A stretch of DNA of 64,000 bases. Origin: Weissella ceti. Lineage in GTDB: Bacteria > Bacillota > Bacilli > Lactobacillales > Lactobacillaceae. A model generated the notes under the pieces. That model made no database searches and was not told where the DNA came from. It saw nothing but the letters and a program-made list of their open reading frames with translations. A program made the position numbers and the translations under genes. Shown here piece after piece: positions 45,600-55,625 of the stretch; position 1 is the stretch's first letter, and the number at the start of each line of letters is the position of its first letter. The stretch covers positions 496,001 through 560,000 of the forward strand of contig NZ_CP074441.1 in NCBI RefSeq assembly GCF_018394055.1, in the 5' to 3' direction.

Positions 45600-46292
45600 A
45601 TGATGAAATATAAATATTTGATTTTTGATTTAGACGATACATTGTTGGATTTTCAAACAGGTGAACACGAAGGTCTAGTGAAGGTTATGTCAGACGCGCA
45701 AGTACCTGATATGACGGATGCTCTTGCCAAATATGCGGTCATTAATCGTAAACTTTGGCAAGCGTATGAACAAGGTGACATTACCAAACAGCATATTCAA
45801 AACACGCGTTTTGAGGCTTTGTTGGAAGAACTTGGCATGGACGGTGATGGGCTTGCTATGGAAAAGGCATATCGCCAAGAGCTAAACAATAATAATCATG
45901 TCTTACCTGGCGCAGAAGCGTTATTACAAAAGCTGAAGGAACAAGGATATATCTTAATAGCTGGTACAAATGGTGAAACACAAACACAGAAATCTCGTTT
46001 GAAAAATACTGGCTTTGGACAATACTTTGATCAAGTCTATATATCAGATGAGTTAGGTGTCGCAAAGCCAAACATTGGGTTTTATGAACCAATTTTTAAA
46101 GCGAATGCTGATATGAACACAGACAACACCGTCATGATTGGTGATGGGATTCCATCGGATATGCGTGGCGGTATTAATGTAGGCCTTAACACTATCTGGG
46201 TTAATTTGAAAAATGCGACATTGCCAACTGATATGAACGTAACGTCTGAAGTCCATTCATTAACTGAGTTGGGACAATTATTGGGTGTATAA
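45600..46292 (+). CDS. HAD superfamily hydrolase, YjjG/noncanonical pyrimidine nucleotidase type
   Basis: This 230-residue phosphatase has the HAD motif I FDLDDTLLDF at the N terminus, motif II AGTNGETQTQ near residue 122, a lysine in VAKPN near 158 and motif IV MIGDGIPSDMRGG near 180. A helical cap lies between motifs I and II. Length and motif spacing resemble YjjG-like 5'-nucleotidases, which clear modified pyrimidine nucleotides. ATG 45600 stands seven bases after AGGA; an in-frame ATG at 45594 is too near that site. Confidence 0.85.
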   Translation: MMKYKYLIFDLDDTLLDFQTGEHEGLVKVMSDAQVPDMTDALAKYAVINRKLWQAYEQGDITKQHIQNTRFEALLEELGMDGDGLAMEKAYRQELNNNNHVLPGAEALLQKLKEQGYILIAGTNGETQTQKSRLKNTGFGQYFDQVYISDELGVAKPNIGFYEPIFKANADMNTDNTVMIGDGIPSDMRGGINVGLNTIWVNLKNATLPTDMNVTSEVHSLTELGQLLGV

Positions 46293-46331
46293 CCATTTCA
46301 TAGGTATATATAAACAACCAGGTTGAAGAGC

Positions 46332-46371
46332 TAAAAAAAGAGCCGATACGATTATGTATCGGCTCTTTTTT
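46332..46371. terminator. Bidirectional terminator
   Basis: AAAAAAGAGCCGATAC pairs with GTATCGGCTCTTTTTT. It lies between the HAD gene and a convergent small gene. Confidence 0.96.
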
Positions 46372-46377
46372 GTGAAA

Positions 46378-46593
46378 TTAGTCAGCCAATTCGTTCATCA
46401 ACTTCTTAACTTCAAGTGTTGAAAGTTCTTCAACAACTTCTTGTAGGGCTTCAAAGTCTTCGCGATCCCATGCGCGACGCAACTTCTTGTTCAACATCTT
46501 TTCTTCCAAGGCAGTTTGGTTAGCTTGGAACAAACGGTAGGCTGCGTAACCAGTTGCACCAGCAACGGCAGCAGTTAATAGTAACTTCTTCAT
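46378..46593 (-). CDS. Small protein with N-terminal hydrophobic segment
   Basis: This 71-residue protein starts MKKLLLTAAVAGATGYAAYRLF, which is a membrane anchor or uncleaved signal. A charged helical segment follows (ALEEKMLNKKLRRAWDRED, then VVEELSTLEVKKLMNEL). A perfect CAGGAGGA lies ten bases before the ATG, so it is well translated. No family could be assigned. It has its own transcription unit, because a terminator separates it from rnjA. Confidence 0.7.
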   Translation of the reverse strand: MKKLLLTAAVAGATGYAAYRLFQANQTALEEKMLNKKLRRAWDREDFEALQEVVEELSTLEVKKLMNELAD

Positions 46594-46667
46594 AATGAAA
46601 ATCCTCCTGTGTGTATACTTATATTTTATCATGACTTTATAAATAATACGATATGAATTGGAAAATA

Positions 46668-46702
46668 ATAAAAACCCCTTAGTCATTGACTAGGGGGTTC
46701 AT
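46668..46702 (-). terminator. Terminator of rpoY-rnjA
   Basis: On the minus strand AACCCCCTAGTC pairs with GACTAAGGGGTT around AAT; T5 follows. Confidence 0.95.
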
Positions 46703-46717
46703 TTAATCTTGATAATG

Positions 46718-48409
46718 TTAATCGCGATTGATCATGATGAACATAGGTAAGATCAATGGACGACGGTGTGTCTTTTCAAACATGAAACGTTGTAGATGAG
46801 AAACAACTGCATTACGCAAGCTGTGTTCACTAGCGTTTTGTTCACGCATCGCACCAAGAAGGGCATGGAAAATTTCCTTACGACCTTCAGTAATCAATTC
46901 TTCAGATTCACGCATGTAGATAAATCCACGAGATAGGATATCTGGACCAGCAGTGATTTCTTGGTTCTTCAAGTCAATGGTTGCTACAACAACAACTAAA
47001 CCGTCTTGAGAAAGCATCTTACGATCACGTAAGACAGCCGCTCCAATATCACCGATTCCATTACCGTCAACATATGTGTCTTCAGCAGGGAAGTGATCAG
47101 CAACACGGGCAGAATCAGCAGTCAAAGCTAAGACGTCACCGTTATCCAACACGAATGTGTTTTCTTTTTCAACACCGACATCATGAGCCAAACCTTCGTG
47201 CACTTTAAGCATACGGTATTCACCGTGAACAGGCATGAAGTACTTTGGCTTAATCAATGACAACATCAATTTTTGTTCTTCTTGACCACCGTGACCAGAA
47301 GCGTGGATGTTATTGATCTTTCCATGAATAACAGTTGCACCAGCTTCTTCTAATTCGTTGATAACACGGTTAACAGAACCGGTATTACCTGGAATAGGAG
47401 AGCTAGAGAAGATAACTGTGTCATCTGGTTGAATCTTGATTTGCTTGTGAGTTCCATTTGCAATACGCGCCAATGCGGCCATTGGTTCTCCTTGAGAACC
47501 AGTAGACAAAATCAAGACTTCGTTAGGTGGAAGCTTGTTGATTTCATGTGCATCGATTAGCATTTCTTGTGGAATGTCCAAGTAACCTAGGTCCATACCG
47601 TTCTTCACGGCACTTTCCATTGAACGACCAAAGACAGCAATCTTACGTCCGTGAGAAAGGGCAGATTCAACGGCCATTTGCACACGAGACATGTTTGATG
47701 CGAATGTCGCAAAAATAATACGACCTTCGATTTCATCAAACAACTTGTTGATGGTTTTCCCAACCCATCGTTCTGACTTTGAAAATTCATCTTTTTCAGC
47801 GTTAGTTGAATCAGACATCATTAGCAAAACACCTTCAGAACCAATACGAGCCATCTTTTGTAGGTTTGGCAATTGGTTAGTAGTAGGTGTTAAGTCGAAC
47901 TTGAAGTCTCCAGTTTCAACGATAGTTCCAGCAGGTGTCTTAACTGCAACACCAAATGTGTCTGGAATAGAGTGAGTTGTACGGAAGAATTCAGCTGTCA
48001 TGTGTTCAAATTCAAGAACAGTATCTTCATCAATTTCATTAAGGGTAACATCACGTAACATATTACGTTCGTCCAACTTGTTGCGAATCAAAGCCATCGC
48101 AAGTGGGCCAGCGTAAACAGGTACATTTACTGCGTCCAAGAAGAAGTGAATTGCACCAATGTGATCTTCGTGTCCGTGGGTAATAATCAAAGCTTTGATT
48201 TTGTCACGGTTTTCCTTCAAAAATGTGTAGTCAGGAATAACATAATCGATTCCTAACAACTCATCTTCGGGGAACTTAACACCAGCATCAATGATGATAA
48301 TTTCATCACCGAACTGAATCCCATAAGTGTTTTTCCCAACTTCGCCTAAACCACCAAGGGCATAGACGGCCACTTCGTCAGGACGAATGGCTAGTTCTGA
48401 TTTAGTCAT
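46718..48409 (-). CDS. rnjA: Ribonuclease J1
   Basis: This 563-residue metallo-beta-lactamase/beta-CASP nuclease has 5'-3' exonuclease and endonuclease activity and drives mRNA decay and rRNA maturation. GGLGEVGKN is near residue 20, the zinc motif HGHEDH is at 78-83, and SDSTNAE near 200 and SGHGGQEE near 370 belong to the beta-CASP part. The C-terminal dimerisation domain is complete. Its start is 3 bp after the rpoY stop, the conserved rpoY-rnjA pairing. RNase J1 rather than J2 is inferred from that pairing. Confidence 0.95.
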   Translation of the reverse strand: MTKSELAIRPDEVAVYALGGLGEVGKNTYGIQFGDEIIIIDAGVKFPEDELLGIDYVIPDYTFLKENRDKIKALIITHGHEDHIGAIHFFLDAVNVPVYAGPLAMALIRNKLDERNMLRDVTLNEIDEDTVLEFEHMTAEFFRTTHSIPDTFGVAVKTPAGTIVETGDFKFDLTPTTNQLPNLQKMARIGSEGVLLMMSDSTNAEKDEFSKSERWVGKTINKLFDEIEGRIIFATFASNMSRVQMAVESALSHGRKIAVFGRSMESAVKNGMDLGYLDIPQEMLIDAHEINKLPPNEVLILSTGSQGEPMAALARIANGTHKQIKIQPDDTVIFSSSPIPGNTGSVNRVINELEEAGATVIHGKINNIHASGHGGQEEQKLMLSLIKPKYFMPVHGEYRMLKVHEGLAHDVGVEKENTFVLDNGDVLALTADSARVADHFPAEDTYVDGNGIGDIGAAVLRDRKMLSQDGLVVVVATIDLKNQEITAGPDILSRGFIYMRESEELITEGRKEIFHALLGAMREQNASEHSLRNAVVSHLQRFMFEKTHRRPLILPMFIMINRD

Positions 48410-48412
48410 AGA

Positions 48413-48625
48413 TTAAAACTCCGTCAACTTAAAGTCAGCACTTTGTTGTTCGTAAGCCAAGGCCTTTTCTGAAAGTTGTTCGATGTGTTCGATGTGGTGA
48501 GCTGTTTGTGATTCAGCTTGCACACGAACAGTTGCTAGGTCAGGAGCGTCAACATACATTGATTGTGTTTCTTCACGCTTAGGGTTTTGAGTCTTTGTTT
48601 CTTGATAATATACTTTGAAAATCAT
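48413..48625 (-). CDS. rpoY: RNA polymerase epsilon subunit
   Basis: This 70-residue protein begins MIFKVYYQETKTQNPKREETQSMYVDA, the signature of RpoY (formerly YkzG), a small Bacillota-specific subunit that binds RNA polymerase near the secondary channel. AAAGGAG lies eight bases before ATG 48625. It is translated just ahead of rnjA. Confidence 0.95.
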   Translation of the reverse strand: MIFKVYYQETKTQNPKREETQSMYVDAPDLATVRVQAESQTAHHIEHIEQLSEKALAYEQQSADFKLTEF

Positions 48626-48812
48626 AATGATTTCTCCTTTAAAATAATTACTTGTATCGTACATACTTATTTATCTATTTTATCAGACTAGTTGCGTAAT
48701 TACTAGATACGAACGACTTCCGTCTTTGAATAAATTTAGGGTCTTTTAGAGACAGCAATGCTATGATAAATAATGAGTTAGCGATAGATGAATAGAAGGT
48801 GAGGTACTCAAC

Positions 48813-49313
48813 ATGAGTTGGTTATTTATTTTAATAGCAGTTGGTGTCATTTTAATATTTTCAGTCATTAGATTAATGAATCAACGTTCAGCAGAGCAGC
48901 GCTTGCGTGACTCGCAAACGCTTGTGAATGAAGCAATGCGGATTGTTTTACCCAGCCTAAGCGAAAAGCTGAAACTGGCAGATAACGGGGCAGTAAAATC
49001 TGCCTTGGTGTCAGATGCATGGGGACGTGGTATTTTGGCATTTGAATTTACAATGCCAGTCACAGCACAAGTGTCAAAAGAAATTATCTACTATGAACTA
49101 AGCACAATTTTAAAGTCATATGCCACCGGGCATGAAATTGAACGTTTAAGTGATAATGTACCTGCGTTCGTTGTGTCTGATATTTGGTACGATGAAATGG
49201 CATCTACTTTGCACGTAGATGTAGCTCATGTCTTAAATGATGCTACCTATGGATACTTGGCAGATTTAAAAAAAATAAATCAACACCAATTTGACGTCAA
49301 AAAGAGTGTATAA
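48813..49313 (+). CDS. Uncharacterised membrane-anchored protein
   Basis: This 166-residue protein has one N-terminal hydrophobic span (WLFILIAVGVILIFSVI) followed by basic residues, then a soluble domain of about 130 residues that should lie in the cytosol. No family was recognised. AGGTGAGG precedes the ATG. It is 31 bp ahead of def and probably in the same transcript. Confidence 0.65.
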   Translation: MSWLFILIAVGVILIFSVIRLMNQRSAEQRLRDSQTLVNEAMRIVLPSLSEKLKLADNGAVKSALVSDAWGRGILAFEFTMPVTAQVSKEIIYYELSTILKSYATGHEIERLSDNVPAFVVSDIWYDEMASTLHVDVAHVLNDATYGYLADLKKINQHQFDVKKSV

Positions 49314-49344
49314 TTAATAGCATTAAAACTAAGGAGGCAATGAT

Positions 49345-49932
49345 ATGTATTTAATGGATGATATCGTCCGCGATGGAGACCCTGTGTTGCGCCAACAAGC
49401 AGCGCCAGTTGTATTTCCACTTTCAGATGAAGACCAAGAAATTAGTGAAAATCTACTTGAATATTTAATTGCAAGTCAAGATCCAGATGAATCAGAAGAA
49501 TTAGGACTACGTCCAGGTGTTGGGATTGCGGCACCGCAAGTCGGAATTTCAAAGCAAATGACCGCAATTCTGATCCCAAATGATGATTTTGATGAAGACC
49601 AAGAAGAATCAGATGAAAATGATCCTTACGTATTTGCTGGTGTTATTTATAACCCAGTAATTACTCGTCAATCTGTTAAGCAAACAGCTTTGGCAACAGG
49701 TGAAGGTTGTTTGTCAGTTGATGAAGACATTCCTGGATTTGTTGAACGTTCACAACGTATTACTGTGCGTTACCAAGACGAAGAGGGTGACACATACGAA
49801 TTAAAGTTGAGCGACTATCCAGCGATTGTTTTCCAACACGAAATCGATCACTTGCACGGAACTTTGTTCTACGATCATATTGACAAGGAACAACCTTGGG
49901 ATCGTAAAGAACGTACAAAGTACATTGGGTAA
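49345..49932 (+). CDS. def: Peptide deformylase
   Basis: This 195-residue metalloenzyme removes the formyl group from new proteins. The three family motifs are GVGIAAPQVG (58-67), EGCLSV (120-125) with Cys122, and HEIDH (165-169) with both zinc-binding His and catalytic Glu. The acidic insert between residues 80 and 95 and the length place it in the type 2 (Gram-positive) group. AAGGAGGC gives strong initiation. Confidence 0.96.
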   Translation: MYLMDDIVRDGDPVLRQQAAPVVFPLSDEDQEISENLLEYLIASQDPDESEELGLRPGVGIAAPQVGISKQMTAILIPNDDFDEDQEESDENDPYVFAGVIYNPVITRQSVKQTALATGEGCLSVDEDIPGFVERSQRITVRYQDEEGDTYELKLSDYPAIVFQHEIDHLHGTLFYDHIDKEQPWDRKERTKYIG

Positions 49933-49937
49933 TTCAT

Positions 49938-50219
49938 ATGGCTGACAAGATGTTTAATTATCCATTCTTATCAGGATGGTCAACTGATGATGTGATTAAA
50001 GTAAGTCACTTGTACACAATGGTGTCAGATGCTTATGAAAAGAACGTTAATCGTGAACAATTACTAGCAGCCTATGCAGATTTTAAGACTGTTGTACCGT
50101 CTAAGTCTGAAGAAAAGCAACTTGATCGTAGTTTTGGGCAAGTTTCTGGTTACTCAATTTACCGTACTGTGCAAACAGCACGTAATTTAACATTTAAGAC
50201 ATTTAAAATGGAGCCTTAA
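49938..50219 (+). CDS. UPF0223 family protein (YktA-like)
   Basis: This 93-residue protein shows the UPF0223 pattern: YPFLSGWSTDDVIKVSHLYTMV near the N terminus, AYADFKTVVPSKSEEKQLDR and a GYSIYRTVQTAR end. The family is small, cytosolic and uncharacterised, and it commonly precedes an inositol monophosphatase, as here. The downstream start is 1 bp after its stop. Confidence 0.88.
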   Translation: MADKMFNYPFLSGWSTDDVIKVSHLYTMVSDAYEKNVNREQLLAAYADFKTVVPSKSEEKQLDRSFGQVSGYSIYRTVQTARNLTFKTFKMEP

Positions 50220-50220
50220 T

Positions 50221-50991
50221 ATGCTGGATTTACAAACAATTGATACAACTGTTCAAACATGGATGGCTGAAATGCGTCACCTCGTTTTAGCGGAATTAGA
50301 TAAACCACGTGAGATTTCCCATAAAAAGGGACCTAAAGATTTAGTAACAAACGTTGATCGATTGGTTGAACGTTTCTATGTCGAAAAAATTCACGCGCTA
50401 ATGCCTGATGCTAAGATTAAGAGTGAAGAAGGTTTTGGCGATGATGTTCAGGACATGTCAGGTGACGTTTGGTTTGTAGATCCGATTGATGGAACCACTA
50501 ATTTTGTTGCGCAAAAACAAGAATTTGCGAGCATGTTAGCTTGGTACCGTGATGGTGAGCCCATGATGGCATGGATTATGGACGTCATGGCCAATGAATT
50601 GATTCATGGTGGGCCACATTCAGGCGTTTACTTAAATGAACGATTATTAACTAACGTGCCAAACATACCATTAGAACATGGATTAATTGTTGTTTCAGGA
50701 TCACGTTTATTACGTGGTGAAATGCATTTACCAGAAATTGCGCGTGCCTCATTAGGCTACCGTGTATATGGTTCAGCAGGAATGACATTCATTCATATGT
50801 GTTTAGGCCGTTCAGTTGGATATTTAACAAACATGCAACCTTGGGATTTTGCTGCAGGAATTATGTTGGCAGAAGCTTTAGGTTTCAAAGTCGGAACTGT
50901 TGACGGTGATGCAATAAATATGCTATTATCGGGAACAGTCCTTGTGGCCACTCCACTTGCATTTGATCAGATTGTTTCAATCAATGATTAA
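50221..50991 (+). CDS. Inositol monophosphatase family protein
   Basis: This 256-residue Mg-dependent phosphatase has SEEGFG near residue 68, the metal-binding DPIDGTTNFV at 87-96 and PWDFAAG near 215. The family hydrolyses inositol phosphates or PAP-like compounds; the true substrate in this lineage is unknown. Translation is coupled to the UPF0223 gene. typA follows 100 bp downstream, as in related species. Confidence 0.92.
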   Translation: MLDLQTIDTTVQTWMAEMRHLVLAELDKPREISHKKGPKDLVTNVDRLVERFYVEKIHALMPDAKIKSEEGFGDDVQDMSGDVWFVDPIDGTTNFVAQKQEFASMLAWYRDGEPMMAWIMDVMANELIHGGPHSGVYLNERLLTNVPNIPLEHGLIVVSGSRLLRGEMHLPEIARASLGYRVYGSAGMTFIHMCLGRSVGYLTNMQPWDFAAGIMLAEALGFKVGTVDGDAINMLLSGTVLVATPLAFDQIVSIND

Positions 50992-51090
50992 TTGAAAACT
51001 ATCCTACAATTGTCATAAACATATTGTGACGATAGGGAGTGTGCCCAAATTAGCGATTATAATTAACAGAGGTTTAAGGAGAACAGAATT

Positions 51091-52938
51091 TTGGCAAAAC
51101 GCGAAAACTTACGTAACATTGCGATTATCGCCCACGTCGACCACGGTAAGACTACTTTGGTTAACGAACTTTTGAAGCAATCAGACACACTTGATATGCG
51201 TACTGAATTGGGCGACCGTGCGATGGACACAAACGACATCGAAAAGGAACGTGGAATCACAATCTTGGCTAAGAACACAGCCGTTAAGGTTGGAGACCGT
51301 CAAATCAACATCATGGACACACCTGGCCACGCCGACTTCGGTGGTGAAGTTGAACGTATCATGGGAATGGTTGATGGAGTTCTTTTGGTTGTTGACGCCT
51401 TTGAAGGTACAATGCCACAAACTCGTTTTGTTTTGAAGAAGGCCTTCGAACAAAACTTGACACCAATCGTTGTTGTTAACAAGGTTGACCGTCCAGGAGC
51501 CCGCCCAACAGAAGCTGTTGACGAAGTTTTGGACTTGTTCATCGAACTTGGTGCCGATGACGAACAACTAGAATTCCCAGTGATCTACGCTTCAGGAATG
51601 AACGGAACATCATCATTGGACCCAGATGTTGAATCACAAGAACACACAATGGCGCCTGTTTTCGATACTGTTTTCGAAACAATTCCAGCTCCAGAAGAAA
51701 AGTCAGAAGAACCACTTGCATTCCAAGTTGCTTTGCTTGACTACAACGACTTCGTTGGACGTATTGGTATCGGTCGTGTGTTCAGTGGAACAATCAAGAT
51801 TGGTGACCAAGTTACAGTTATGAAGTTGGACGGATCAAAGGCTAGCTTCCGTGTTACTAAGTTGTTTGGTTTCATCGGTTTGGACCGTGTTGAAATCGAA
51901 GAAGCTAAGGCGGGAGACTTGATTGCTGTTTCAGGTATGGACGAAATTTCAGTTGGTGAAACTGTTGTATCTCCTGATCACTTGGAAGCTTTGCCAATCT
52001 TGCGTATTGACGAACCTACTTTGCAAATGACTTTCCGTACTAATGACTCACCATTCGCTGGTCGCGAAGGTAAGTTCGTTACTGCACGTCAAATCGAAGA
52101 CCGTTTGGGACGTGAATTGCACACTGACGTTTCTTTGCGTGTTGAACCAATCGAAGGTGAAGCAGGAGCATGGCTTGTATCAGGTCGTGGAGAACTTCAC
52201 TTGTCAATCTTGATTGAAAACCTACGTCGTGAAGGCTTCGAATTGCAAGTTTCACGTCCAAAGGTTATCTTCAAGAACATCGATGGTGTTGACTCAGAAC
52301 CTTTCGAAACTGTTCAAATTGACACTCCTGACGAATACACTGGATCAGTTATCGATTCATTGGCACAACGTAAGGGTGAAATGCGTAACATGGAACCAAC
52401 AGGAACTGGAACTACTCGTCTAGAATTCCTTGTTCCTTCACGTGGGTTGATTGGATACTCAACTGAATTCATGTCATTGACACGTGGATACGGTATCTAC
52501 AACCACACATTTGAAGCATACGGACCACTAGTTAAGAACTGGAACCCAGGTCGTCGTAACGGAGCTTTGGTTTCAATTAACCAAGGATCAGCTACTAACT
52601 ACGCTATGATGGGTGTTGAAGACCGTGGTGTAATGACTATTCACCCTGGTGATGACGTCTACGAAGGAATGGTTGTTGGTATCAACAGCCGTGACAACGA
52701 CATCTCAGTTAACGTTACTAAGGCAAAGAACCAAACTAACGTTCGTTCATCAAACAAGGACCAAACTGCTTCTATCAAGGCTCCTAAGGATATGACTCTT
52801 GAAGAATCACTAGAATTCTTGGATGAAGACGAATTGGCTGAAGTAACACCAGAAAGCGTTCGTGTTCGTAAGCAAATTTTGAACACAAGTGAACGTGAAA
52901 AGGCCGCTAAGCGTCGTAAGATGTCAACTCAAGGCTAA
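51091..52938 (+). CDS. typA: Translational GTPase TypA/BipA
   Basis: This 615-residue ribosome-binding GTPase assists 50S assembly and stress adaptation. [12 protein letters not shown] near residue 10 is the P loop, ERGITI near 53 is switch [13 protein letters not shown] near 72 is G3, and [11 protein letters not shown] near 129 is G4. The C-terminal BipA-specific domain is intact. The start is TTG at 51091, ten bases after AAGGAG; no ATG or GTG fits. Codon use is among the most biased in the window. Confidence 0.96.
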   Translation: MAKRENLRNIAIIAHVDHGKTTLVNELLKQSDTLDMRTELGDRAMDTNDIEKERGITILAKNTAVKVGDRQINIMDTPGHADFGGEVERIMGMVDGVLLVVDAFEGTMPQTRFVLKKAFEQNLTPIVVVNKVDRPGARPTEAVDEVLDLFIELGADDEQLEFPVIYASGMNGTSSLDPDVESQEHTMAPVFDTVFETIPAPEEKSEEPLAFQVALLDYNDFVGRIGIGRVFSGTIKIGDQVTVMKLDGSKASFRVTKLFGFIGLDRVEIEEAKAGDLIAVSGMDEISVGETVVSPDHLEALPILRIDEPTLQMTFRTNDSPFAGREGKFVTARQIEDRLGRELHTDVSLRVEPIEGEAGAWLVSGRGELHLSILIENLRREGFELQVSRPKVIFKNIDGVDSEPFETVQIDTPDEYTGSVIDSLAQRKGEMRNMEPTGTGTTRLEFLVPSRGLIGYSTEFMSLTRGYGIYNHTFEAYGPLVKNWNPGRRNGALVSINQGSATNYAMMGVEDRGVMTIHPGDDVYEGMVVGINSRDNDISVNVTKAKNQTNVRSSNKDQTASIKAPKDMTLEESLEFLDEDELAEVTPESVRVRKQILNTSEREKAAKRRKMSTQG

Positions 52939-52956
52939 TTTAATGATCTAGAATTA

Positions 52957-52986
52957 AACTGCTTTCCCTCGGGATAGCAGTTTTTT
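52957..52986 (+). terminator. Terminator after typA
   Basis: AACTGCT...CCC pairs with GGG...AGCAGTT; six T follow. Confidence 0.85.
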
Positions 52987-53040
52987 CTTTTGTTTTTATG
53001 ATAAAATAGGACAATATATACTCGTTAAAGGAAGGCAATC

Positions 53041-54279
53041 ATGAAGAAAAGAAAGCGACAAAAAAAAGCGAAAAAGCCGATTAATTTTGGGCATACTATT
53101 CGCAATTGGCAACAGCGATTCAAGTTTTTTGATGGCTGGCTCTTTTTAGGTATTGTTATTGTCATGATGTTTGGGTGTGCAATGGTGTATACCGCTAGTA
53201 CGAACATGGCGACTGGAAGTGCGTTAAATTTCTTCATCAAACAAGCTGTATTTGGTGTTATTGCGGTGATTGCATTAATCACGATTTATCTTTTCCCGAT
53301 CAATTGGGAGTCAGAGCAATATCGTTTCTTTGTTAATGCACTCACAATTCTATTGATTTTTGTGCTGTTTATTACATTGATGTTTGGACCAGTTACCAGT
53401 GGTGCCAAAGGATGGCTTTACTTTATGGGATTTGGTTTTCAACCTGTTGAATACTTTAAAATCGCCTTGATTTTGTATTTGTCATGGCGTTTCTCAAAAA
53501 CCGTGCGCAATTATAAAGCTATCCCTGGCGGCAAGACACTACGTGCTAAGCTATGGAGTGTGCAAAACTTAACTTTTCCAGTTGCGGGAATGGGCTTAAC
53601 TGCTTTAATGCCTGACTTAGGTGGGACAGTTATCTTAGGATTAATTTTTTTGATGATTTCTTTTACTGCAGGAGTAGGCGTTGGTTATCTATTGACACTA
53701 GTTTTATTGATTATTGGAACGCTGCTTATTATGCCAATTCTATTGCCATTACTTGAGCAATACGGTTTCTTGCAAACGTATCAATTAGCTCGTTTTGAAG
53801 CTTACATTGATCCATGGTCTGTGGGTGATGGCGCGGGACATCAATTGATTAATTCATACTATGCACTAAGTAATGGTGGTTTTTTTGGTCGAGGCCTGGG
53901 AAATAGCATTCAAAAATTAGGCCTATTGCCAGAACCAAATACGGACTTTATTCTAGCGATTATTGGTGAAGAATTAGGCGCTATAGCTGTCTGTGCGCTC
54001 TTAATTTTCATGGGAGTCATCACATTACGCTTAATGTGGTATGGCATTAATACCCGAAACCTACATTATCGTTTGATTTTGTTTGGTATTGCTGCTTATA
54101 TCATTATCCAAATCTTTATTAACTTGGGTGGAGTAACCGGTCTATTACCAATTACTGGAGTTACGTTCCCATTAATTTCTTATGGTGGATCATCACTATT
54201 GTCATGGGGGCTGACCTTTGGCTTGGCCTTTAATATTATTGGTAAACTACGTCAAGAGGCGTATGAACGAGGAGAATAA
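53041..54279 (+). CDS. ftsW: FtsW/RodA family septal peptidoglycan polymerase
   Basis: This 412-residue SEDS glycosyltransferase has ten predicted spans and a basic cytosolic N terminus (KKRKRQKKAKK). GAKGWLYFMGFGFQPVEYFKIA near residue 120 holds the family GxxxWxxxGxxxxQPSE block with Asp/Glu, MPDLGGTVILGL is near 198, and VTGLLPITGVTFPLISYGGSS near 365 is diagnostic. It polymerises lipid II with a class B PBP. FtsW rather than RodA follows from the typA-ftsW-ylbG context. It ends 1 bp before ylbG. Confidence 0.92.
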   Translation: MKKRKRQKKAKKPINFGHTIRNWQQRFKFFDGWLFLGIVIVMMFGCAMVYTASTNMATGSALNFFIKQAVFGVIAVIALITIYLFPINWESEQYRFFVNALTILLIFVLFITLMFGPVTSGAKGWLYFMGFGFQPVEYFKIALILYLSWRFSKTVRNYKAIPGGKTLRAKLWSVQNLTFPVAGMGLTALMPDLGGTVILGLIFLMISFTAGVGVGYLLTLVLLIIGTLLIMPILLPLLEQYGFLQTYQLARFEAYIDPWSVGDGAGHQLINSYYALSNGGFFGRGLGNSIQKLGLLPEPNTDFILAIIGEELGAIAVCALLIFMGVITLRLMWYGINTRNLHYRLILFGIAAYIIIQIFINLGGVTGLLPITGVTFPLISYGGSSLLSWGLTFGLAFNIIGKLRQEAYERGE

Positions 54280-54280
54280 C

Positions 54281-54595
54281 ATGTCGTTTGAAAAAACAAA
54301 TCGACGTTCATTGATTGTATACTTGAAGAATGTACGACAAGCACGTCAATTACGTCGTTTTGGAATCGTTAACTACGTTTCTGAAAAAATGAATTATGCA
54401 ACCATTTATATGGATGAAAAAGACATCGCAAGTAAAAAAGCTTTGATTGAACGATTAGGTTTTGTTGATCATGTAGTTGAATCAGAATGGCCTAATGTGG
54501 ATACAACAGTTGGTGGTGAAAGTGATGGCATTGATTTCACTGTTGTAGCAGATGAAGAACTAGCGTTAGAACCGGCGGAAGACGAGGACCTATAA
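54281..54595 (+). CDS. ylbG: YlbG family protein (DUF2129)
   Basis: This 104-residue protein has the conserved start RRSLIVYLKNVRQARQLRRFG and VNYVSEKMNYATIYMD, followed by an acidic C-terminal tail. The family is cytosolic and of unknown role, found beside rsmD in Bacillota. CGAGGAG precedes the ATG; the stop overlaps rsmD by one base (TAATG). Confidence 0.9.
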   Translation: MSFEKTNRRSLIVYLKNVRQARQLRRFGIVNYVSEKMNYATIYMDEKDIASKKALIERLGFVDHVVESEWPNVDTTVGGESDGIDFTVVADEELALEPAEDEDL

Positions 54596-55146
54596 TGCGA
54601 ATTGTAAGTGGTACATTTGGTGGCCGTCGTCTAAAGGCGGTTCCAGGGACAAAGACACGTCCTACAACAGATAAAGTAAAAGAGTCAATTTTCAACATGG
54701 TTGGACCCTATTTTGATGGTGGCCGCTCATTAGATCTATATGCTGGATCTGGTGGTCTATCAATCGAAGGAGTTTCACGTGGGATTGACCATGCGGTATT
54801 AGTTGACCGTCAATTTGAAGCGATTAAGACAATTAAAGAAAATATTGCGGTCACAAAGGCTGAAGACCAATTTACAGTGATCAAAAGTCGTGCAGATCAA
54901 GCAATTGAACGACTAGCTGGCGGTGAAGCCTTTGATTTGTTGTACTTCGATCCGCCATATGCAAAGCAAACAATTGCTGAAGATGTTAAAAAATTAGCAA
55001 ACTTGGGATTAATTGCAGAAGATGCCATTATCATTGCGGAAACCGACCAAGTTGCCGATTTACCAGACAATCTATCTGGATTTACACAAATTAAGCAAAA
55101 AGATTACGGTATTACTGTAATCACGATTTATGAAAGTGAGAACTAG
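54595..55146 (+). CDS. rsmD: 16S rRNA (guanine(966)-N2)-methyltransferase RsmD
   Basis: This 183-residue SAM-dependent enzyme methylates G966 of 16S rRNA. It begins MRIVSGTFGGRRLK, has TRPTTDKVKESIFN near residue 22, the SAM loop DLYAGSGGL at 47-55 and the catalytic DPPY at 119-122. It is coupled to ylbG and is followed 2 bp later by coaD, the usual rsmD-coaD pair. Confidence 0.95.
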   Translation: MRIVSGTFGGRRLKAVPGTKTRPTTDKVKESIFNMVGPYFDGGRSLDLYAGSGGLSIEGVSRGIDHAVLVDRQFEAIKTIKENIAVTKAEDQFTVIKSRADQAIERLAGGEAFDLLYFDPPYAKQTIAEDVKKLANLGLIAEDAIIIAETDQVADLPDNLSGFTQIKQKDYGITVITIYESEN

Positions 55147-55148
55147 AT

Positions 55149-55622
55149 ATGAAACGCGCACTTTTTCCAGGAAGTTTTGATCCATTTACAAATGGCCATT
55201 TAGATATTGTGACGCGTGCGTCACATATGTTTGATGAAGTTGTCATTGGGATTGGTATTAATTCAGCAAAGACAGCAATGTTTACTGACAGTGAAAAAGT
55301 TGACCTAATTGCTTCAGCAACTAATCATCTAACGAATGTGCGTATTGAACTGATGCAAGGATTAACGGCCGAATTCGCCAAAAAGATTGATGCAGAATTC
55401 CTTGTCCGTGGTATTCGAAATGAACAAGACTTTTTATATGAACGTAACATTAGTGAGATGAATCATTTATTGACTGAAATTGAAACGGTATTTTTCATGG
55501 CACGACCAGAAAATCAAATGCTTGCTAGTAGTGTGATTAAAGAAGTTGCTAAAGCAGGAGGCTCTGTTGATAAATTCTTACCCGCACACATTGCGACAGC
55601 CTTGAAAGAGAAGATGAGTTAA
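55149..55622 (+). CDS. coaD: Phosphopantetheine adenylyltransferase
   Basis: This 157-residue enzyme makes dephospho-CoA from 4'-phosphopantetheine and ATP. The nucleotidyltransferase motif GSFDPFTNGH is at 8-17, RGIRNEQDF near 90 and SSVIKEVAKAGG near 127 complete the active site (ISSSxVRE-like). It lies between rsmD and sepM, as in other Bacillota. Confidence 0.96.
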   Translation: MKRALFPGSFDPFTNGHLDIVTRASHMFDEVVIGIGINSAKTAMFTDSEKVDLIASATNHLTNVRIELMQGLTAEFAKKIDAEFLVRGIRNEQDFLYERNISEMNHLLTEIETVFFMARPENQMLASSVIKEVAKAGGSVDKFLPAHIATALKEKMS

Positions 55623-55625
55623 CGG